Source: Pseudoramibacter alactolyticus ATCC 23263
GTDB taxonomy: Bacteria; Bacillota; Clostridia; Eubacteriales; Eubacteriaceae
DNA length: 64,000 bases
Reading direction: 5' to 3'
Assembly: GCF_000185505.1 (NCBI RefSeq)
Contig: NZ_GL622359.1
Coordinates: 405,631 to 469,630 of the forward strand
The notes under the pieces were generated by a model, which had not been told where the DNA came from, made no database searches, and was given only the letters and a program-made list of their open reading frames with translations. The translations under genes and the position numbers were made by a program. Of this stretch, positions 1-8,937 are shown one piece after another. How positions within the stretch are numbered: position 1 is the stretch's first letter; each line of letters opens with the position of its first letter.

Positions 1-82
1 ATATGCCCGTAAACATACCACCTAAAATCAGCGTTTCTTCATTTATGGGTTATTTTATAAGAAAAAAACGTATTAATGATGT

Positions 83-111
83 TTGATAGATATGCAAATC
101 TCAAGTATAAA
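83..111 (+). promoter_or_regulatory. SigA-type promoter of the 5' structured RNA
   Basis: TTGATA at 83-88 and TATAAA at 106-111 are separated by 17 bases, a good housekeeping promoter. A start near 118 would produce a transcript covering the structured stretch that follows. Confidence 0.5.
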
Positions 112-117
112 TCTGGA

Positions 118-415
118 AATCGGCATTTTTGGCCAGTAGGTTATTAAGTCAGTATGGTCGGATTAAATGAGAAAATCATCAGAAAATGTATATGTGATGA
201 GGAGAAGAACGATACCGTTCAGGATAAACTGAGTGTGAAGGAATAAGAAGATCCATTTAGGAGTTAAAGAAAGCCCCTTAAAGGGTGGCTAGTAACGAGT
301 AGAGTGTGGTCCGAACGAAGAGAAAGCCTGCGCCTTGAGACGCTAAAGGCTTATCGCCCGTTACGCTGGCTGCCATTTTTAAGGGTGGGAGTGACTTTCA
401 GGGCGATCATTGATA
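118..415 (+). ncRNA. Probable structured RNA of unrecognised class
   Basis: About 300 bases downstream of a good promoter with no convincing reading frame. Several helices are visible: AACG/CGTT around 209-220; an AGCC/GGCT-closed hairpin about 271-290; GCCT-GCG/CGC-AGGC at about 328-352; and ATCGCCC (about 354-360) pairing with GGGCGAT (about 401-407) around a 40-base internal domain. I compared it by eye with RNase P RNA, tmRNA, SRP RNA, 6S RNA, T-box leaders and the common riboswitches and saw none of their diagnostic motifs. The next transcription unit (tRNA-Pro and the HlyD-like gene) has its own promoter at 438-466, which favours an independent small RNA over a leader. The ends are estimates. 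Confidence 0.4.
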
Positions 416-437
416 CGAAATAAAAACGATAAAAGAC

Positions 438-466
438 TTGAATTAGGAAAAACTTTTCGCTATAAT
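438..466 (+). promoter_or_regulatory. Promoter of tRNA-Pro(GGG)
   Basis: TTGAAT (438-443), 17-base spacer, TATAAT (461-466). The start would fall near 473, a few bases before the mature tRNA 5' end, and the transcript may continue into the HlyD-like gene. Confidence 0.65.
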
Positions 467-477
467 AATTGTATTGT

Positions 478-554
478 CTGGGTGTGGCGCAGTTTGGTAG
501 CGCGCGTGAATGGGGTTCACGAGGCCGGAGGTTCGATTCCTCTCACTCAGACCA
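478..554 (+). tRNA. tRNA-Pro(GGG)
   Basis: A 77-base cloverleaf. The acceptor stem CTGGGTG/CACTCAG closes, the D and T arms are canonical, the anticodon stem CGTGA/TCACG holds loop ATGGGGT with anticodon GGG, and CCA is encoded. It is one of four proline tRNA genes in the window. Confidence 0.95.
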
Positions 555-591
555 TTTCAATTTATACAAGGATGACAACGAATGAGTCAAG

Positions 592-1818
592 TTGCACGAA
601 AAGAAAAGAGAAAAACCAAACGTAGACGCGTTCTTAAGATCGGTCTCGTTTTTTTTAATTGTGGTCGTGCTTGTTGCCTTCCATTATCGGAGGAACAAGA
701 GCGGCCTGATTGAAAGAACGGACTATATCTATGAGACCAATGCAAAGGTCTATTTCTTTAAAAACATTGATTATATCGAATTGAATAATTTTAGCGCTGA
801 GGATCTGGTGAATGTCCAGGGGAGCAAAGTCAATGGATACAGCGCCCTAACGAAGTCGAAAAAGATTGTCGATCAGACGTATATTAAAAATCAAATTAAA
901 ACGATCGATCGGATTTTAAGCGAAAAAGCATATAAAGATTGGCCGACGATTGTCGGACAGCTGCAAAGCAATTTTCGTGGATTAGATAAAATTTTCAGTC
1001 AGATGGGAAAGGATCAGAAGGAACGTAAAATTTTTTTGGTTAATTCCGCCAGTTATATGGGGATGACTAAGTCGGAATTAATCGCGAAGAAAAAAACTTT
1101 TGAAGCACTTCAGAATACTGGAAAACGAGACATTATTTTGGGTAAACTTGATATGTTGTCCACGGGTTATATTTACGGGACGGTGAATACCATGGAAAAA
1201 GTCGTTCGAGAGAGCACGTTGCCCTATGTTGATGTCAGTTTTCTCAATGATGTTTCCAAGATTGACCAGCAGAGCGAGTCAGTACTAAAAATTGTTGATA
1301 ACGATAGACTTTTTGCCGCTTTTATTGTCGATCGTGATGAGTTGATCGGCGGTGAATCTCAGGCGCTGGCCATGAAAAAGAAAATTGTCGGCACAAAAGG
1401 GAAAAAGCAGAATGCCCAATATTACAATTATTTGGTTAAACGGGTTGATGTTTTATGGCAATATCCGCAATTAACCATTGAGAAAAACGGGAAGAATTAC
1501 GATTGCTATTTGGTCGATGTCATGTATGATGGGGATCAAAAAATAGCGGTTGTTTTATTCAAAGATTATATTTCTGTTTTTGCCGGTGATAATACACTCA
1601 AAACGGATATTCATTTGCAAGCGTATACCGCTTATGAAGTTCCTCAAAGTGCAATCATTAAAAAATCCGGGCAGACCTATTTGAAGATCCTCAAAAAAAA
1701 CTATTTTACCAGTTTACAGAAAGTAAAAGTTGATAAATACGAAAAGGGAAAAGCCATCATGCGGGTAGTGGAGAACCCGAATCTGACGGTGGGAACGGCT
1801 TATAAGATTTATCCATAA
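592..1818 (+). CDS. HlyD-like membrane-anchored protein of the sepF cluster (start frame uncertain)
   Basis: A protein of about 400 residues with one N-terminal membrane segment (about residues 17-32) followed by a long extracytoplasmic part. It precedes yggS and sepF, a position where Clostridia commonly carry a HlyD-family adaptor-like protein; that assignment rests on context and architecture and is moderate. The open frame begins with TTG at 592 without a good ribosome binding site. A better start is ATG at 582 in another frame, preceded by AAGGA and encoding a strongly basic stretch (MSQVARKEKRK) typical just before a membrane helix. That frame joins the long one only across the T8 run at about 649-656 (seven T would be in frame). 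The gene is therefore either frameshifted here, read by slippage, or affected by a sequence error. Confidence 0.7.
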   Translation: MHEKKREKPNVDAFLRSVSFFLIVVVLVAFHYRRNKSGLIERTDYIYETNAKVYFFKNIDYIELNNFSAEDLVNVQGSKVNGYSALTKSKKIVDQTYIKNQIKTIDRILSEKAYKDWPTIVGQLQSNFRGLDKIFSQMGKDQKERKIFLVNSASYMGMTKSELIAKKKTFEALQNTGKRDIILGKLDMLSTGYIYGTVNTMEKVVRESTLPYVDVSFLNDVSKIDQQSESVLKIVDNDRLFAAFIVDRDELIGGESQALAMKKKIVGTKGKKQNAQYYNYLVKRVDVLWQYPQLTIEKNGKNYDCYLVDVMYDGDQKIAVVLFKDYISVFAGDNTLKTDIHLQAYTAYEVPQSAIIKKSGQTYLKILKKNYFTSLQKVKVDKYEKGKAIMRVVENPNLTVGTAYKIYP

Positions 1819-1854
1819 AAAATAACTTAAAAGTTATAAGAGAGAAGGGATTAT

Positions 1855-2553
1855 ATGCGCGTTGTGTCGGAAGCGACAGACCCAGAATTTCGAGAAATTA
1901 TTGCGCGAAATGTTGCAAAAGTTCAAAGTCAGTTGCCCGATTCGGTCCGCTTAATTGCGGTAACCAAGAAACATACGATTGCAGAAACCCAGGCGGTGGT
2001 AGATGCGGGCGTCATGGATCTGGGTGAGAATCACGTTCAGGATTTAATAAAAAAGAAACTGGAAATTAAAGGCGATATTCACTGGCATTTTATCGGTCAT
2101 TTGCAGACCAATAAAGTTAAATATTTGATCGGAGAAGTGGCTATGATCCATTCTGTTTCCTCATTAAAGTTGTTGAAAAAGATTGAGCAGGAAAGTGCTA
2201 AAAAAAATTTGGTGACGAATATCTTATTGCAGTTTAATTTGGCAGAAGAAGCGACAAAATCAGGATTTTCGGCCAATGAACTAACAAAGGCGACAGAAGA
2301 AGTCGCCCGGCTTTCACACATTAATCTGCGAGGCTTGATGTGCATGGGGCCGATGACAGAAAATTCTGATGAAATCCATAAAATATTTGGGCAATTAAAA
2401 GAAATGTATGATAAAATAAAAATAACTTATCAAAATGGTGAAAATCAAATCGATTGCCTATCCATGGGGATGACGAACGATTATCCGATCGCGATTGCAG
2501 AAGGCGCAACTTGCGTTCGGGTCGGTAGAAAAATTTTTCAGTGTGAGGAGTAA
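1855..2553 (+). CDS. yggS: YggS/PLPBP-family pyridoxal phosphate homeostasis protein
   Basis: A 232-residue protein of the COG0325 family, which binds PLP without known catalysis and balances cellular B6 and amino-acid pools. The PLP lysine is K38 in AVTKKH. The family motifs GENHVQ, HFIGHLQTNK and the phosphate-binding SMGMTNDYPIAIAEGAT near the C-terminus are all present. It lies 3 bases before sepF, so the pair is surely co-transcribed; this pairing is typical in Gram-positive division clusters (ylmE-sepF). Confidence 0.93.
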   Translation: MRVVSEATDPEFREIIARNVAKVQSQLPDSVRLIAVTKKHTIAETQAVVDAGVMDLGENHVQDLIKKKLEIKGDIHWHFIGHLQTNKVKYLIGEVAMIHSVSSLKLLKKIEQESAKKNLVTNILLQFNLAEEATKSGFSANELTKATEEVARLSHINLRGLMCMGPMTENSDEIHKIFGQLKEMYDKIKITYQNGENQIDCLSMGMTNDYPIAIAEGATCVRVGRKIFQCEE

Positions 2554-2556
2554 AAG

Positions 2557-3036
2557 ATGGCAAACGAAAAATTCAAAGATAAAATCGTAAAAGTCTTTGG
2601 GATGGATGATGAAAATTACGAAGATGATTACAGAGACGCTTATGAAGATGAGCTGGACGGCGTAGAGGATGAATATGTCGAAGAAACAGAACCAGTTCGA
2701 AAGTCATCTCCTCGAAAGGTTGCGCCGCTGACGGGATCGGCCGAGGTTTTGGTGTTAAGTCCAGAATTTTTTGACGACGCTCCGAGCATTGTCAATAAAA
2801 TCAAACAGAATAAAACGGTCGTCGTCAATTTGAAGAATACCGAATACGAAGATGGTCGAAAAATCTTTGACTTCTTAAATGGTGCGGTTTTTGCATTAGA
2901 AGGCACCATCAATAAAATTGCGGATAATGTTTTCATTCTCGCGCCAAAACAGGTGTCCGTATCAACAGAAATGGAAAAGAACAGCGATTCTGATTTTATT
3001 TCGACGCCGATTCTTGATTTCGATGCGGACAAGTAA
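2557..3036 (+). CDS. sepF: Cell division protein SepF
   Basis: A 159-residue cytoplasmic protein that links FtsZ filaments to the membrane during septation. The N-terminus is an amphipathic anchor candidate (MANEKFKDKIVKVFG). A very acidic linker (about 18-45) follows, then the globular SepF domain (about 60-145) with VLSPEFFDDAPSIVNKIKQ and the FLNGAVFALEG segment. Length and order match the family. A good terminator follows at 3060-3090. Confidence 0.93.
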   Translation: MANEKFKDKIVKVFGMDDENYEDDYRDAYEDELDGVEDEYVEETEPVRKSSPRKVAPLTGSAEVLVLSPEFFDDAPSIVNKIKQNKTVVVNLKNTEYEDGRKIFDFLNGAVFALEGTINKIADNVFILAPKQVSVSTEMEKNSDSDFISTPILDFDADK

Positions 3037-3059
3037 ATAAAGACTGTGCAAACGAAAGG

Positions 3060-3090
3060 CCGCAGGGTTTCTTCCTGCGGTTTTTCTTTT
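3060..3090 (+). terminator. Rho-independent terminator after sepF
   Basis: Perfect 7 bp stem CCGCAGG/CCTGCGG, 7-base loop, then TTTTTCTTTT. Confidence 0.85.
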
Positions 3091-3106
3091 GTAATTTAAG
3101 ATAGAT

Positions 3107-3883
3107 ATGATGAATGATTGGATTGAAGCCAAGAAGGCCAAAAAAGAGAAAATTATTCTGACACGGGTGAAAGATGCGGCACTGGCACAAGATTATCTTC
3201 ATTTTTTTGATTTTTGCGATGAAATGTTGCAAATGCAAATAACAGATATTTTGAGGAAAAATCATGTTGATTATTTTTGGTACGGCGGATTTGACGATGC
3301 GACGCGAAAGATGCTATGTATTGTCCCGGATTATTTATCCGAGACGATTCGGGAACCGGAGGCTTTGGAATGGCCGATAATGGCAGCCCGGTTCTCGATG
3401 GATTTTGAATATAATCACCGACATGTGCTGGGGGAATTGATGAGTCTTGGGATTGCGCGAAACTGCATCGGCGACATTCATGTCAGCGGGGATGAAACTC
3501 AGGTGATTTTTCATGAAAAGATTTACCTATTTCTAAGAAATAATTTCACACGGATAAGGGGTAAAAGAATTGCGCCGTCTTTCTATCCGTCTCCGGAGAT
3601 AAGAGCTTATGCGCCCAAATTTGAAGAAAAAATCATCACGGTATCGTCTCCCCGGATCGATGCCGTGATCGATCGTATTTGGGGTATTTCAAGACAGGAC
3701 GCCGCTGAGGCGATTCATCAAAAAAGGCTTCGGGTCAATTATCGTGAAATCAGAAAAAAGGATCTGACTGTCAAGCCGGGGGACATCATCTCTTTTCGAG
3801 GGAAGGGAAAGGCAAAAGTATCGGATTTTGTCGGCGTTTCTAAAAAGGGCAGGCAGCGAATAAAAATTGAACGTTATATCTGA
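3107..3883 (+). CDS. ylmH: YlmH-family S4-domain RNA-binding protein
   Basis: A 258-residue protein. The C-terminal about 70 residues form an S4 RNA-binding domain (RIDAVIDRIWGISRQDAAEAIH, then VNYREIRKKDLTVKPGDIISFRGKGK). The N-terminal two thirds match the YlmH extension. Homologues bind ribosomes and help rescue stalled nascent chains, and the gene is usual in division clusters. The start could equally be ATG 3110. It ends 8 bases before rluD, and the divIVA and lspA genes often found between the two are absent here. Confidence 0.88.
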   Translation: MMNDWIEAKKAKKEKIILTRVKDAALAQDYLHFFDFCDEMLQMQITDILRKNHVDYFWYGGFDDATRKMLCIVPDYLSETIREPEALEWPIMAARFSMDFEYNHRHVLGELMSLGIARNCIGDIHVSGDETQVIFHEKIYLFLRNNFTRIRGKRIAPSFYPSPEIRAYAPKFEEKIITVSSPRIDAVIDRIWGISRQDAAEAIHQKRLRVNYREIRKKDLTVKPGDIISFRGKGKAKVSDFVGVSKKGRQRIKIERYI

Positions 3884-3891
3884 GAAAGCCA

Positions 3892-4815
3892 ATGAATCAA
3901 AAAGAACATTACGTGCATGAAGAAGAAAAGAATATGCGTTTGGATGTGCTCTGCGCTCAAATTTGTCCGAATTTATCCAGACAGTATTTAAAAGAATTAA
4001 TCGTAGACGGCGATATTCAAGTTGATTTTGCAAACAAGAAGCCGGCCTATCGCCTGAAGGCAGACGAGCGCATTGTCATTAAAATTCCGGATCCGGTGCC
4101 CTGTCAGGTGATGCCGGAGTCGATTGATCTGGATATTGTTTATGAGGATGGGGATGTGATCGTTGTGAACAAGCCGTCGGGAATGGTGGTGCATCCGGCG
4201 TCGGGAACGCAATCGGGAACTCTTGTGAATGCCTTGATGGCACATACCAAAGATTTGTCGGGCATCAACGGGGTGAATCGTCCCGGGATTGTTCATCGCA
4301 TTGATAAAGATACGTCGGGAATTTTGGTTGTGGCCAAGAACGATTTAGCCCATCGGCATCTGGCCAGGCAATTGGCAGAGCATTCCATGGTGCGACAATA
4401 TGTGGCGCTGGTTAAAGGAAATATTGTCGAGAACAGTGGCACGGTCGATATGCCGGTGGGCCGTCATCCAGTTGATCGGGTCCGCATGGCGGTGGTCGAA
4501 AACGGCAAATCAGCGGTAACGCATTTTGAAGTGATTGAGCGGCTCGGCGATTTTACATATGTCGCTTTTCGGCTTGAAACGGGGCGGACTCATCAGATTC
4601 GGGTGCATATGCAGGCCATTGGTCACCCCATTGCCGGCGATCCGGTGTATGGCGGCGATAAGCATCTGCCATTTAAGACGGACGGACAATTGCTTCACGC
4701 GCGGGAGCTTGGCTTTATCCATCCGCGGACGAAAGCATTTATGCGGTTTGAAGCTTCTTTGCCTGAGATTTTTCAAAAGGTATTAAATCAATTGAGGGGA
4801 AGTCTAAAAAGATAA
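3892..4815 (+). CDS. rluD: RluD-type 23S rRNA pseudouridine synthase
   Basis: A 307-residue RluA-family enzyme. An N-terminal S4 domain (about 15-75) is followed by the synthase domain with the catalytic motif HRIDKDTSG, aspartate D138. GRTHQIRVHM and HPIAGDPVYGG are conserved structural motifs. It isomerises uridines in large-subunit rRNA, but the exact site cannot be read from sequence. It is downstream of ylmH and followed by a strong terminator. Confidence 0.92.
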   Translation: MNQKEHYVHEEEKNMRLDVLCAQICPNLSRQYLKELIVDGDIQVDFANKKPAYRLKADERIVIKIPDPVPCQVMPESIDLDIVYEDGDVIVVNKPSGMVVHPASGTQSGTLVNALMAHTKDLSGINGVNRPGIVHRIDKDTSGILVVAKNDLAHRHLARQLAEHSMVRQYVALVKGNIVENSGTVDMPVGRHPVDRVRMAVVENGKSAVTHFEVIERLGDFTYVAFRLETGRTHQIRVHMQAIGHPIAGDPVYGGDKHLPFKTDGQLLHARELGFIHPRTKAFMRFEASLPEIFQKVLNQLRGSLKR

Positions 4816-4831
4816 GATTAAAACGGCAAAA

Positions 4832-4866
4832 AACAACAGTTGCTCGGTAGCAGCTGTTGTTTTTTA
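4832..4866. terminator. Bidirectional terminator between rluD and the DUF711 gene
   Basis: A long hairpin: AACAACAG pairs with CTGTTGTT, plus an inner TGCT/AGCA. It is followed by T residues on the plus strand and preceded by an A run that gives a U tract on the minus strand. It serves both convergent transcripts. Confidence 0.8.
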
Positions 4867-4877
4867 TACGTCAAAGT

Positions 4878-6236
4878 TTAGTTTTTGAAAGAATGAACTG
4901 GAGCGGGAATCTTGCCGCCGCGATTGATAAAAACAGAGGCATCGCTGTTGTTTACCGGCATAATAGGAGCGCTGCCGAAGAGCCCGCCGTAATTAACTTC
5001 GTCGCCGAGTCCCTTGCCGATCGCCGGAATAAGACGGCAGGCGGTGGTTTTATTGTTGATCATGCCGATGGCGGCTTCGTCGGCAATCATCGCGGCAATG
5101 GAAGACGCCGGCGTATCGCCCGGAATGGCAATCATGTCGAGGCCGACGGAGCAGACACAGGTCATGGCCTCCAGCTTTTCAAGCGTAATGTGGCCGGCGC
5201 GGGCGTTGGCGATCATCCCTTCGTCTTCTGAAACGGGAATAAAAGCGCCGGAGAGCCCGCCGACAGAGGTGGAAGCCATAATGCCTCCCTTTTTAACGGC
5301 GTCATTGAGCATGGCGAGGGCGGCGGTGGTGCCGGGACCGCCGCAGTGTTCGACACCCATTTCTTCAATAATGCGAGCGACGGAATCACCGATGGCCGGG
5401 GTTGGCGCTAATGATAAATCTAAAATACCAAAGGGAACACCAAGACGATCGGCTACCGTTATGCCGACAAGTTGACCGGCACGGGTAATTTTAAAAGCGG
5501 TTTTCTTGATGATTTCGGCAAGCTGATCCATGGAAGCATCCTGATGTTTCTCGAGGGCAACCTTTACTACGCCGGGGCCGCTAACACCGACGTGCAAGAC
5601 CGTATCTGGCTGACCGACGCCATGGAAGGCACCGGCCATGAACGGATTATCTTCGACTGCATTGCAGAAAATGACCAACTTGGAGGCAGCAATAGAGTCC
5701 TGATCCTTTGTGAGATAGGCAGCCTGTTTCACGATTTCGCCCATCATGCGGACGGCATCCATATTGATGCCGGTTTTCGTGGAACCAAGATTAACCGAAC
5801 CGCAAACACGTTCGGTTGATGCCAGTGCTTCCGGCAGACTGTTGATGAGATTAAGATCGCCGCGGGTAAATCCCTTGGGAACCAAGGCAGAGAAACCGCC
5901 GATAAAATTAACACCGACTTCCTTGGCAGCATCGTCCAGTGTCCGTGCAAATTTGGTGTGGTTGGTATCGCCCGTCGCACCGGCGACCAAAGCAATTGGT
6001 GTGACAGACAATCGTTTGTTGACAATGGGAATGCCGAATTCTTCGGCGGTGCGATCTGCCTGGGCAACGAGGTTTTCGGCACAGCGTGTGATTTTATCGT
6101 ATATTTTTTGCCTGCAGCGTTTTCCGTTGGAATCAATGCAGTCTAAAAGAGAAATCCCCATAGTAGTGGTGCGAATGTCGAGATTTTCACGGTCAATCAT
6201 GCGGACTGTTTCAAGAATATCGTTGTATAAAGCCAT
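4878..6236 (-). CDS. PFL-like family protein (DUF711/UPF0210)
   Basis: A 452-residue protein of the UPF0210/DUF711 family, which has a pyruvate-formate-lyase-like barrel fold but no proven activity. The length is typical, and motifs such as [19 protein letters not shown] and the glycine-rich [19 protein letters not shown] are readable. It lacks a glycyl-radical motif. The gene is 11 bases downstream of a small ACT-domain gene, a very conserved pair in Firmicutes, so the ACT protein probably regulates it or forms a complex with it. Confidence 0.88.
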   Translation of the reverse strand: MALYNDILETVRMIDRENLDIRTTTMGISLLDCIDSNGKRCRQKIYDKITRCAENLVAQADRTAEEFGIPIVNKRLSVTPIALVAGATGDTNHTKFARTLDDAAKEVGVNFIGGFSALVPKGFTRGDLNLINSLPEALASTERVCGSVNLGSTKTGINMDAVRMMGEIVKQAAYLTKDQDSIAASKLVIFCNAVEDNPFMAGAFHGVGQPDTVLHVGVSGPGVVKVALEKHQDASMDQLAEIIKKTAFKITRAGQLVGITVADRLGVPFGILDLSLAPTPAIGDSVARIIEEMGVEHCGGPGTTAALAMLNDAVKKGGIMASTSVGGLSGAFIPVSEDEGMIANARAGHITLEKLEAMTCVCSVGLDMIAIPGDTPASSIAAMIADEAAIGMINNKTTACRLIPAIGKGLGDEVNYGGLFGSAPIMPVNNSDASVFINRGGKIPAPVHSFKN

Positions 6237-6247
6237 GGAGTATCTCC

Positions 6248-6517
6248 TTAAATCTGGTGCATAGCGTTAAAAATGTCTTCGTGTTGAATGCGAATGGACT
6301 GTCCAATGGTTTTTCCGAGCGCTTCAAGATCATCCTTAAGTTCTGTAAAATCGCAGGTGATTTTTGAAAGATCAACCAGCATGATCATTGTAAAAATATT
6401 TTGCATGATGGTTTGACTGATGTCTTCAATATTGGCATTGCATTCCGATAAAATTTTTGAAACATGGTAAATAATTCCAGTTTGGTCTTTTCCAATAACG
6501 GTTACGACAGCTCTCAT
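6248..6517 (-). CDS. ACT-domain protein (UPF0237)
   Basis: An 89-residue single ACT domain. It starts [20 protein letters not shown], the glycine-containing ligand-binding loop, and continues with [13 protein letters not shown] and a second beta-strand MIMLVD. ACT domains bind small ligands, often amino acids. It is the first gene of a two-gene minus-strand operon with DUF711, preceded by an AGGAGTG ribosome binding site and its own promoter. Confidence 0.9.
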   Translation of the reverse strand: MRAVVTVIGKDQTGIIYHVSKILSECNANIEDISQTIMQNIFTMIMLVDLSKITCDFTELKDDLEALGKTIGQSIRIQHEDIFNAMHQI

Positions 6518-6565
6518 GTGGCACTCCTTTATTCTGCTTCATGCAGTAACTTAAAATATAAAAAT

Positions 6566-6594
6566 ATTATATGCAATTCGCAACGATAAAGCAA
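6566..6594 (-). promoter_or_regulatory. Promoter of the ACT-DUF711 operon
   Basis: On the minus strand: TTGCTT (6594-6589), 17-base spacer, TATAAT (6571-6566), about 50 bases upstream of the ACT-gene start. Confidence 0.65.
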
Positions 6595-6717
6595 GAAAGT
6601 TTCATTTAAAACTATTCTGAGGGATAGCGCAATAAAAAAGGCAGACGGCATCATTAATCTATTGAAAAATTATCTTGAAAAGATATTAAAGTTGAGTAAA
6701 AATGCAATTTTTTGGAC

Positions 6718-6746
6718 TTGCCAGAAAGTAAATGATGGTCTATAAT
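6718..6746 (+). promoter_or_regulatory. Promoter of the cggR-gap-pgk-tpiA operon
   Basis: TTGCCA (6718-6723), 17-base spacer, perfect TATAAT (6741-6746). The start would be near 6753, immediately upstream of a candidate CggR operator. Confidence 0.75.
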
Positions 6747-6760
6747 AATTGTGTACCCGC

Positions 6761-6787
6761 CGGGATGAAAATGTTCCTGTGGACATC
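6761..6787 (+). promoter_or_regulatory. Candidate CggR operator
   Basis: Just after the predicted transcription start lies CGGGAT, then TGTTC-CTGT-GGACA, an inverted repeat recalling the CGGGAC/TGTC half-sites of the Bacillus subtilis CggR operator. A further CGGGAG follows at about 6793. The position suits autorepression by blocking elongation. The match is partial. Confidence 0.4.
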
Positions 6788-6805
6788 AAAATCGGGAGAC
6801 ATGAG

Positions 6806-7855
6806 ATGGCAGACAGCAATTCAAAGATCAGCAAAAAACTGGTGGACCTTCAAAGATTGGTAATACCTGAGATAAGTACGCTCATCGAGCTGCGTTATAA
6901 TATTTTATCCACCGTTAAAAGCGAGGCACCGATTGGAAGAAGAAATCTGGCATATGTGCTCGATATGAGTGAACGGCAGGTTCGAAACGAGATCGATTTT
7001 CTTCAGGAGCAAAAGCTGGTAGAGGTAGAGCGTCAGGGCATTATTTTAACACCCCTTGGTAACAATATCTTAAACGATCTCAAACAAATGCTTTACACTT
7101 ACAACGGACTTGAACAATTGGAAAACCAATTGGTTGAGGCCCTTCATTTAAAAAAAGCTGTGGTCTGTCCCGGTGATATGAAGATTAATTACCAGGTGCT
7201 TAATTTCATGGGAAAGGCCGCCGCTAATGTGATTCTTACCGTCATGAAGTATCAGGATGTGTTGGCGTTGACGGGCGGGGCCAGCACCGCAGCTGTTGCC
7301 GCTCAAATGAAAGAAGCCCTTTATCCCGATGCCTATGTGATTCCTGCCAGAGGGGGGATCGGCAAAAGCCATGCCACCCAGGCCAATAACGTGGTAGCGG
7401 AAATTGCTTTAAAGTTGCGGGCAAAATATGAATTGCTGCACCTGCCGGATAATATCGATAAGAATTTGCTTAACGCCTTAAAGGATTACCCGGAAATTAA
7501 ACGGGTATTTGACAAGATGAAGGAAATCGATGTGCTGGTGTTTGGCATCGGCCGAGCTGATGTATTGGCTGATTCGAGAAATACACCGATATCCGAAAAA
7601 GAAGCATTATTAGATCGCGGGGCGATCGGCGAGGCATTTGGTTATTATTTTGATGCACAAGGTCAAGTGATTCAGGCCGCCAGCACTGTGGGAGTTGATA
7701 TCGAAGATTATCCGCAGATTACCAATCGTATCGGCATTGCCGGCAGCAAAGCAAAAGCGGAAGCGATTATTGGGGCCTGCAGGGTTGCGCCGGAGACGAT
7801 ATTAATAACGGATGAAAGCGCCGCAACGGAAATCGTCCGTTTATTAAATAAATAA
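6806..7855 (+). CDS. cggR: CggR-type central glycolytic genes regulator (SorC family)
   Basis: A repressor of about 349 residues. The N-terminal winged helix-turn-helix (about 30-75) includes APIGRRNLAYVLDMSERQVRNE, and the C-terminal SorC-type sugar-phosphate-binding domain has LTGGAST and the IARGGIGKSH region. In Bacillus it is released by fructose-1,6-bisphosphate. It is the first gene of the triose-phosphate operon, exactly where CggR is expected. I chose ATG 6806 because GGGAG sits correctly upstream. A longer frame from 6749 would start before the predicted operator and is unlikely. Confidence 0.92.
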   Translation: MADSNSKISKKLVDLQRLVIPEISTLIELRYNILSTVKSEAPIGRRNLAYVLDMSERQVRNEIDFLQEQKLVEVERQGIILTPLGNNILNDLKQMLYTYNGLEQLENQLVEALHLKKAVVCPGDMKINYQVLNFMGKAAANVILTVMKYQDVLALTGGASTAAVAAQMKEALYPDAYVIPARGGIGKSHATQANNVVAEIALKLRAKYELLHLPDNIDKNLLNALKDYPEIKRVFDKMKEIDVLVFGIGRADVLADSRNTPISEKEALLDRGAIGEAFGYYFDAQGQVIQAASTVGVDIEDYPQITNRIGIAGSKAKAEAIIGACRVAPETILITDESAATEIVRLLNK

Positions 7856-7881
7856 GTTAATTATTTTTAAGGAGGCATATT

Positions 7882-8895
7882 ATGTCTGTAAAAGTTGCTA
7901 TTAATGGTTTTGGTCGAATTGGTCGTTTGGCATTCAGACAGATGTTTGGTGCTGAAGGTTATGAAGTTGTTGCCATTAACGACTTGACAAGCCCGAGCAT
8001 GCTCGCACATCTGCTGAAATATGATTCTGCACAGGGCAGATATGAATTGGCAGATAAAGTTGAAGCAAAAGACTCTTCGATTGTTGTTGACGGCAAAGAA
8101 ATTGAAATTTATTCCGAAGCAGATCCGTCCGATCTGCCCTGGGGCAAACTGGATGTCGATGTCGTTCTGGAATGTACCGGCTTCTTCACTTCCAAAGATA
8201 AAGCATCTGCGCATCTGAAAGCGGGCGCTAAGAAAGTGGTTATTTCTGCACCGGCTGGTAACGATCTGCCGACAATTGTCTACAATGTCAATCATGACGT
8301 GCTGACACCGGAAGACAAGATTATTTCGGCGGCTTCCTGCACCACTAACTGCTTGGCTCCGATGGCGAAGGCCCTTAACGATTTAGCTCCGGTTCAGTCC
8401 GGGATTATGTGCACCATTCATGCTTATACCGGTGATCAGATGACGCTTGATGGCCCGCACAGAAAAGGAGACCTCAGAAGAGCGCGTGCTGCGGCTGTCA
8501 ACATTGTTCCGGCTTCTTCCGGCGCGGCAAAAGCCATCGGTTTGGTTATTCCGGAATTAAACGGCAAATTGATTGGCGCGGCTCAGCGTATTCCGACACC
8601 GGCTGGCTCCACCACGATTTTGACGGCTGTTGTCGATGGCCAGGTGACGGTGGATCAGGTGAATGCAGCGATGAAAGCAGCAGAAACTGAATCTTTCGGC
8701 TACAACACTGACGAAATTGTTTCTTCTGATATCATTGGCATGCGTTATGGTTCGCTCTTTGATGCAACCCAGACCATGGTTCTTCCGCTGGAAAATGGCA
8801 CAACTGAAGTTCAGGTTGTCTCCTGGTACGATAATGAAAACTCATACACCAGCCAGATGGTCAGAACCATTAAATACTTTGCGGAATTAAATTAA
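7882..8895 (+). CDS. gap: Glyceraldehyde-3-phosphate dehydrogenase, type I
   Basis: A 337-residue NAD-dependent glycolytic enzyme. The Rossmann start is [11 protein letters not shown], the catalytic cysteine is C153 in [12 protein letters not shown], and the C-terminal [12 protein letters not shown] motif is present. A strong AGGAGG ribosome binding site lies upstream. It is the second gene of the CggR operon. The 107-base gap before pgk contains a terminator-like element, so gap may be made in excess over the downstream genes. Confidence 0.97.
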   Translation: MSVKVAINGFGRIGRLAFRQMFGAEGYEVVAINDLTSPSMLAHLLKYDSAQGRYELADKVEAKDSSIVVDGKEIEIYSEADPSDLPWGKLDVDVVLECTGFFTSKDKASAHLKAGAKKVVISAPAGNDLPTIVYNVNHDVLTPEDKIISAASCTTNCLAPMAKALNDLAPVQSGIMCTIHAYTGDQMTLDGPHRKGDLRRARAAAVNIVPASSGAAKAIGLVIPELNGKLIGAAQRIPTPAGSTTILTAVVDGQVTVDQVNAAMKAAETESFGYNTDEIVSSDIIGMRYGSLFDATQTMVLPLENGTTEVQVVSWYDNENSYTSQMVRTIKYFAELN

Positions 8896-8937
8896 GCGGA
8901 TCGCGTTTTTAAAAAAGAACTGTTGATCAAAAATCTG

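Noticed and set aside
118..415. RNase P RNA, tmRNA, SRP RNA or T-box identity for the 5' structured RNA
   Set aside because: The diagnostic elements (GAGGAAAGTC and ACAGAAA of RNase P RNA, tag frame and tRNA-like end of tmRNA, GGAAGGAAGCAGC-like loop of SRP RNA, TGGNACCGCG of T-boxes) were not seen.
5746..6264. Plus-strand frame of 172 codons opposite the DUF711 gene
   Set aside because: A shadow of the DUF711 coding strand with no family resemblance and no ribosome binding site.
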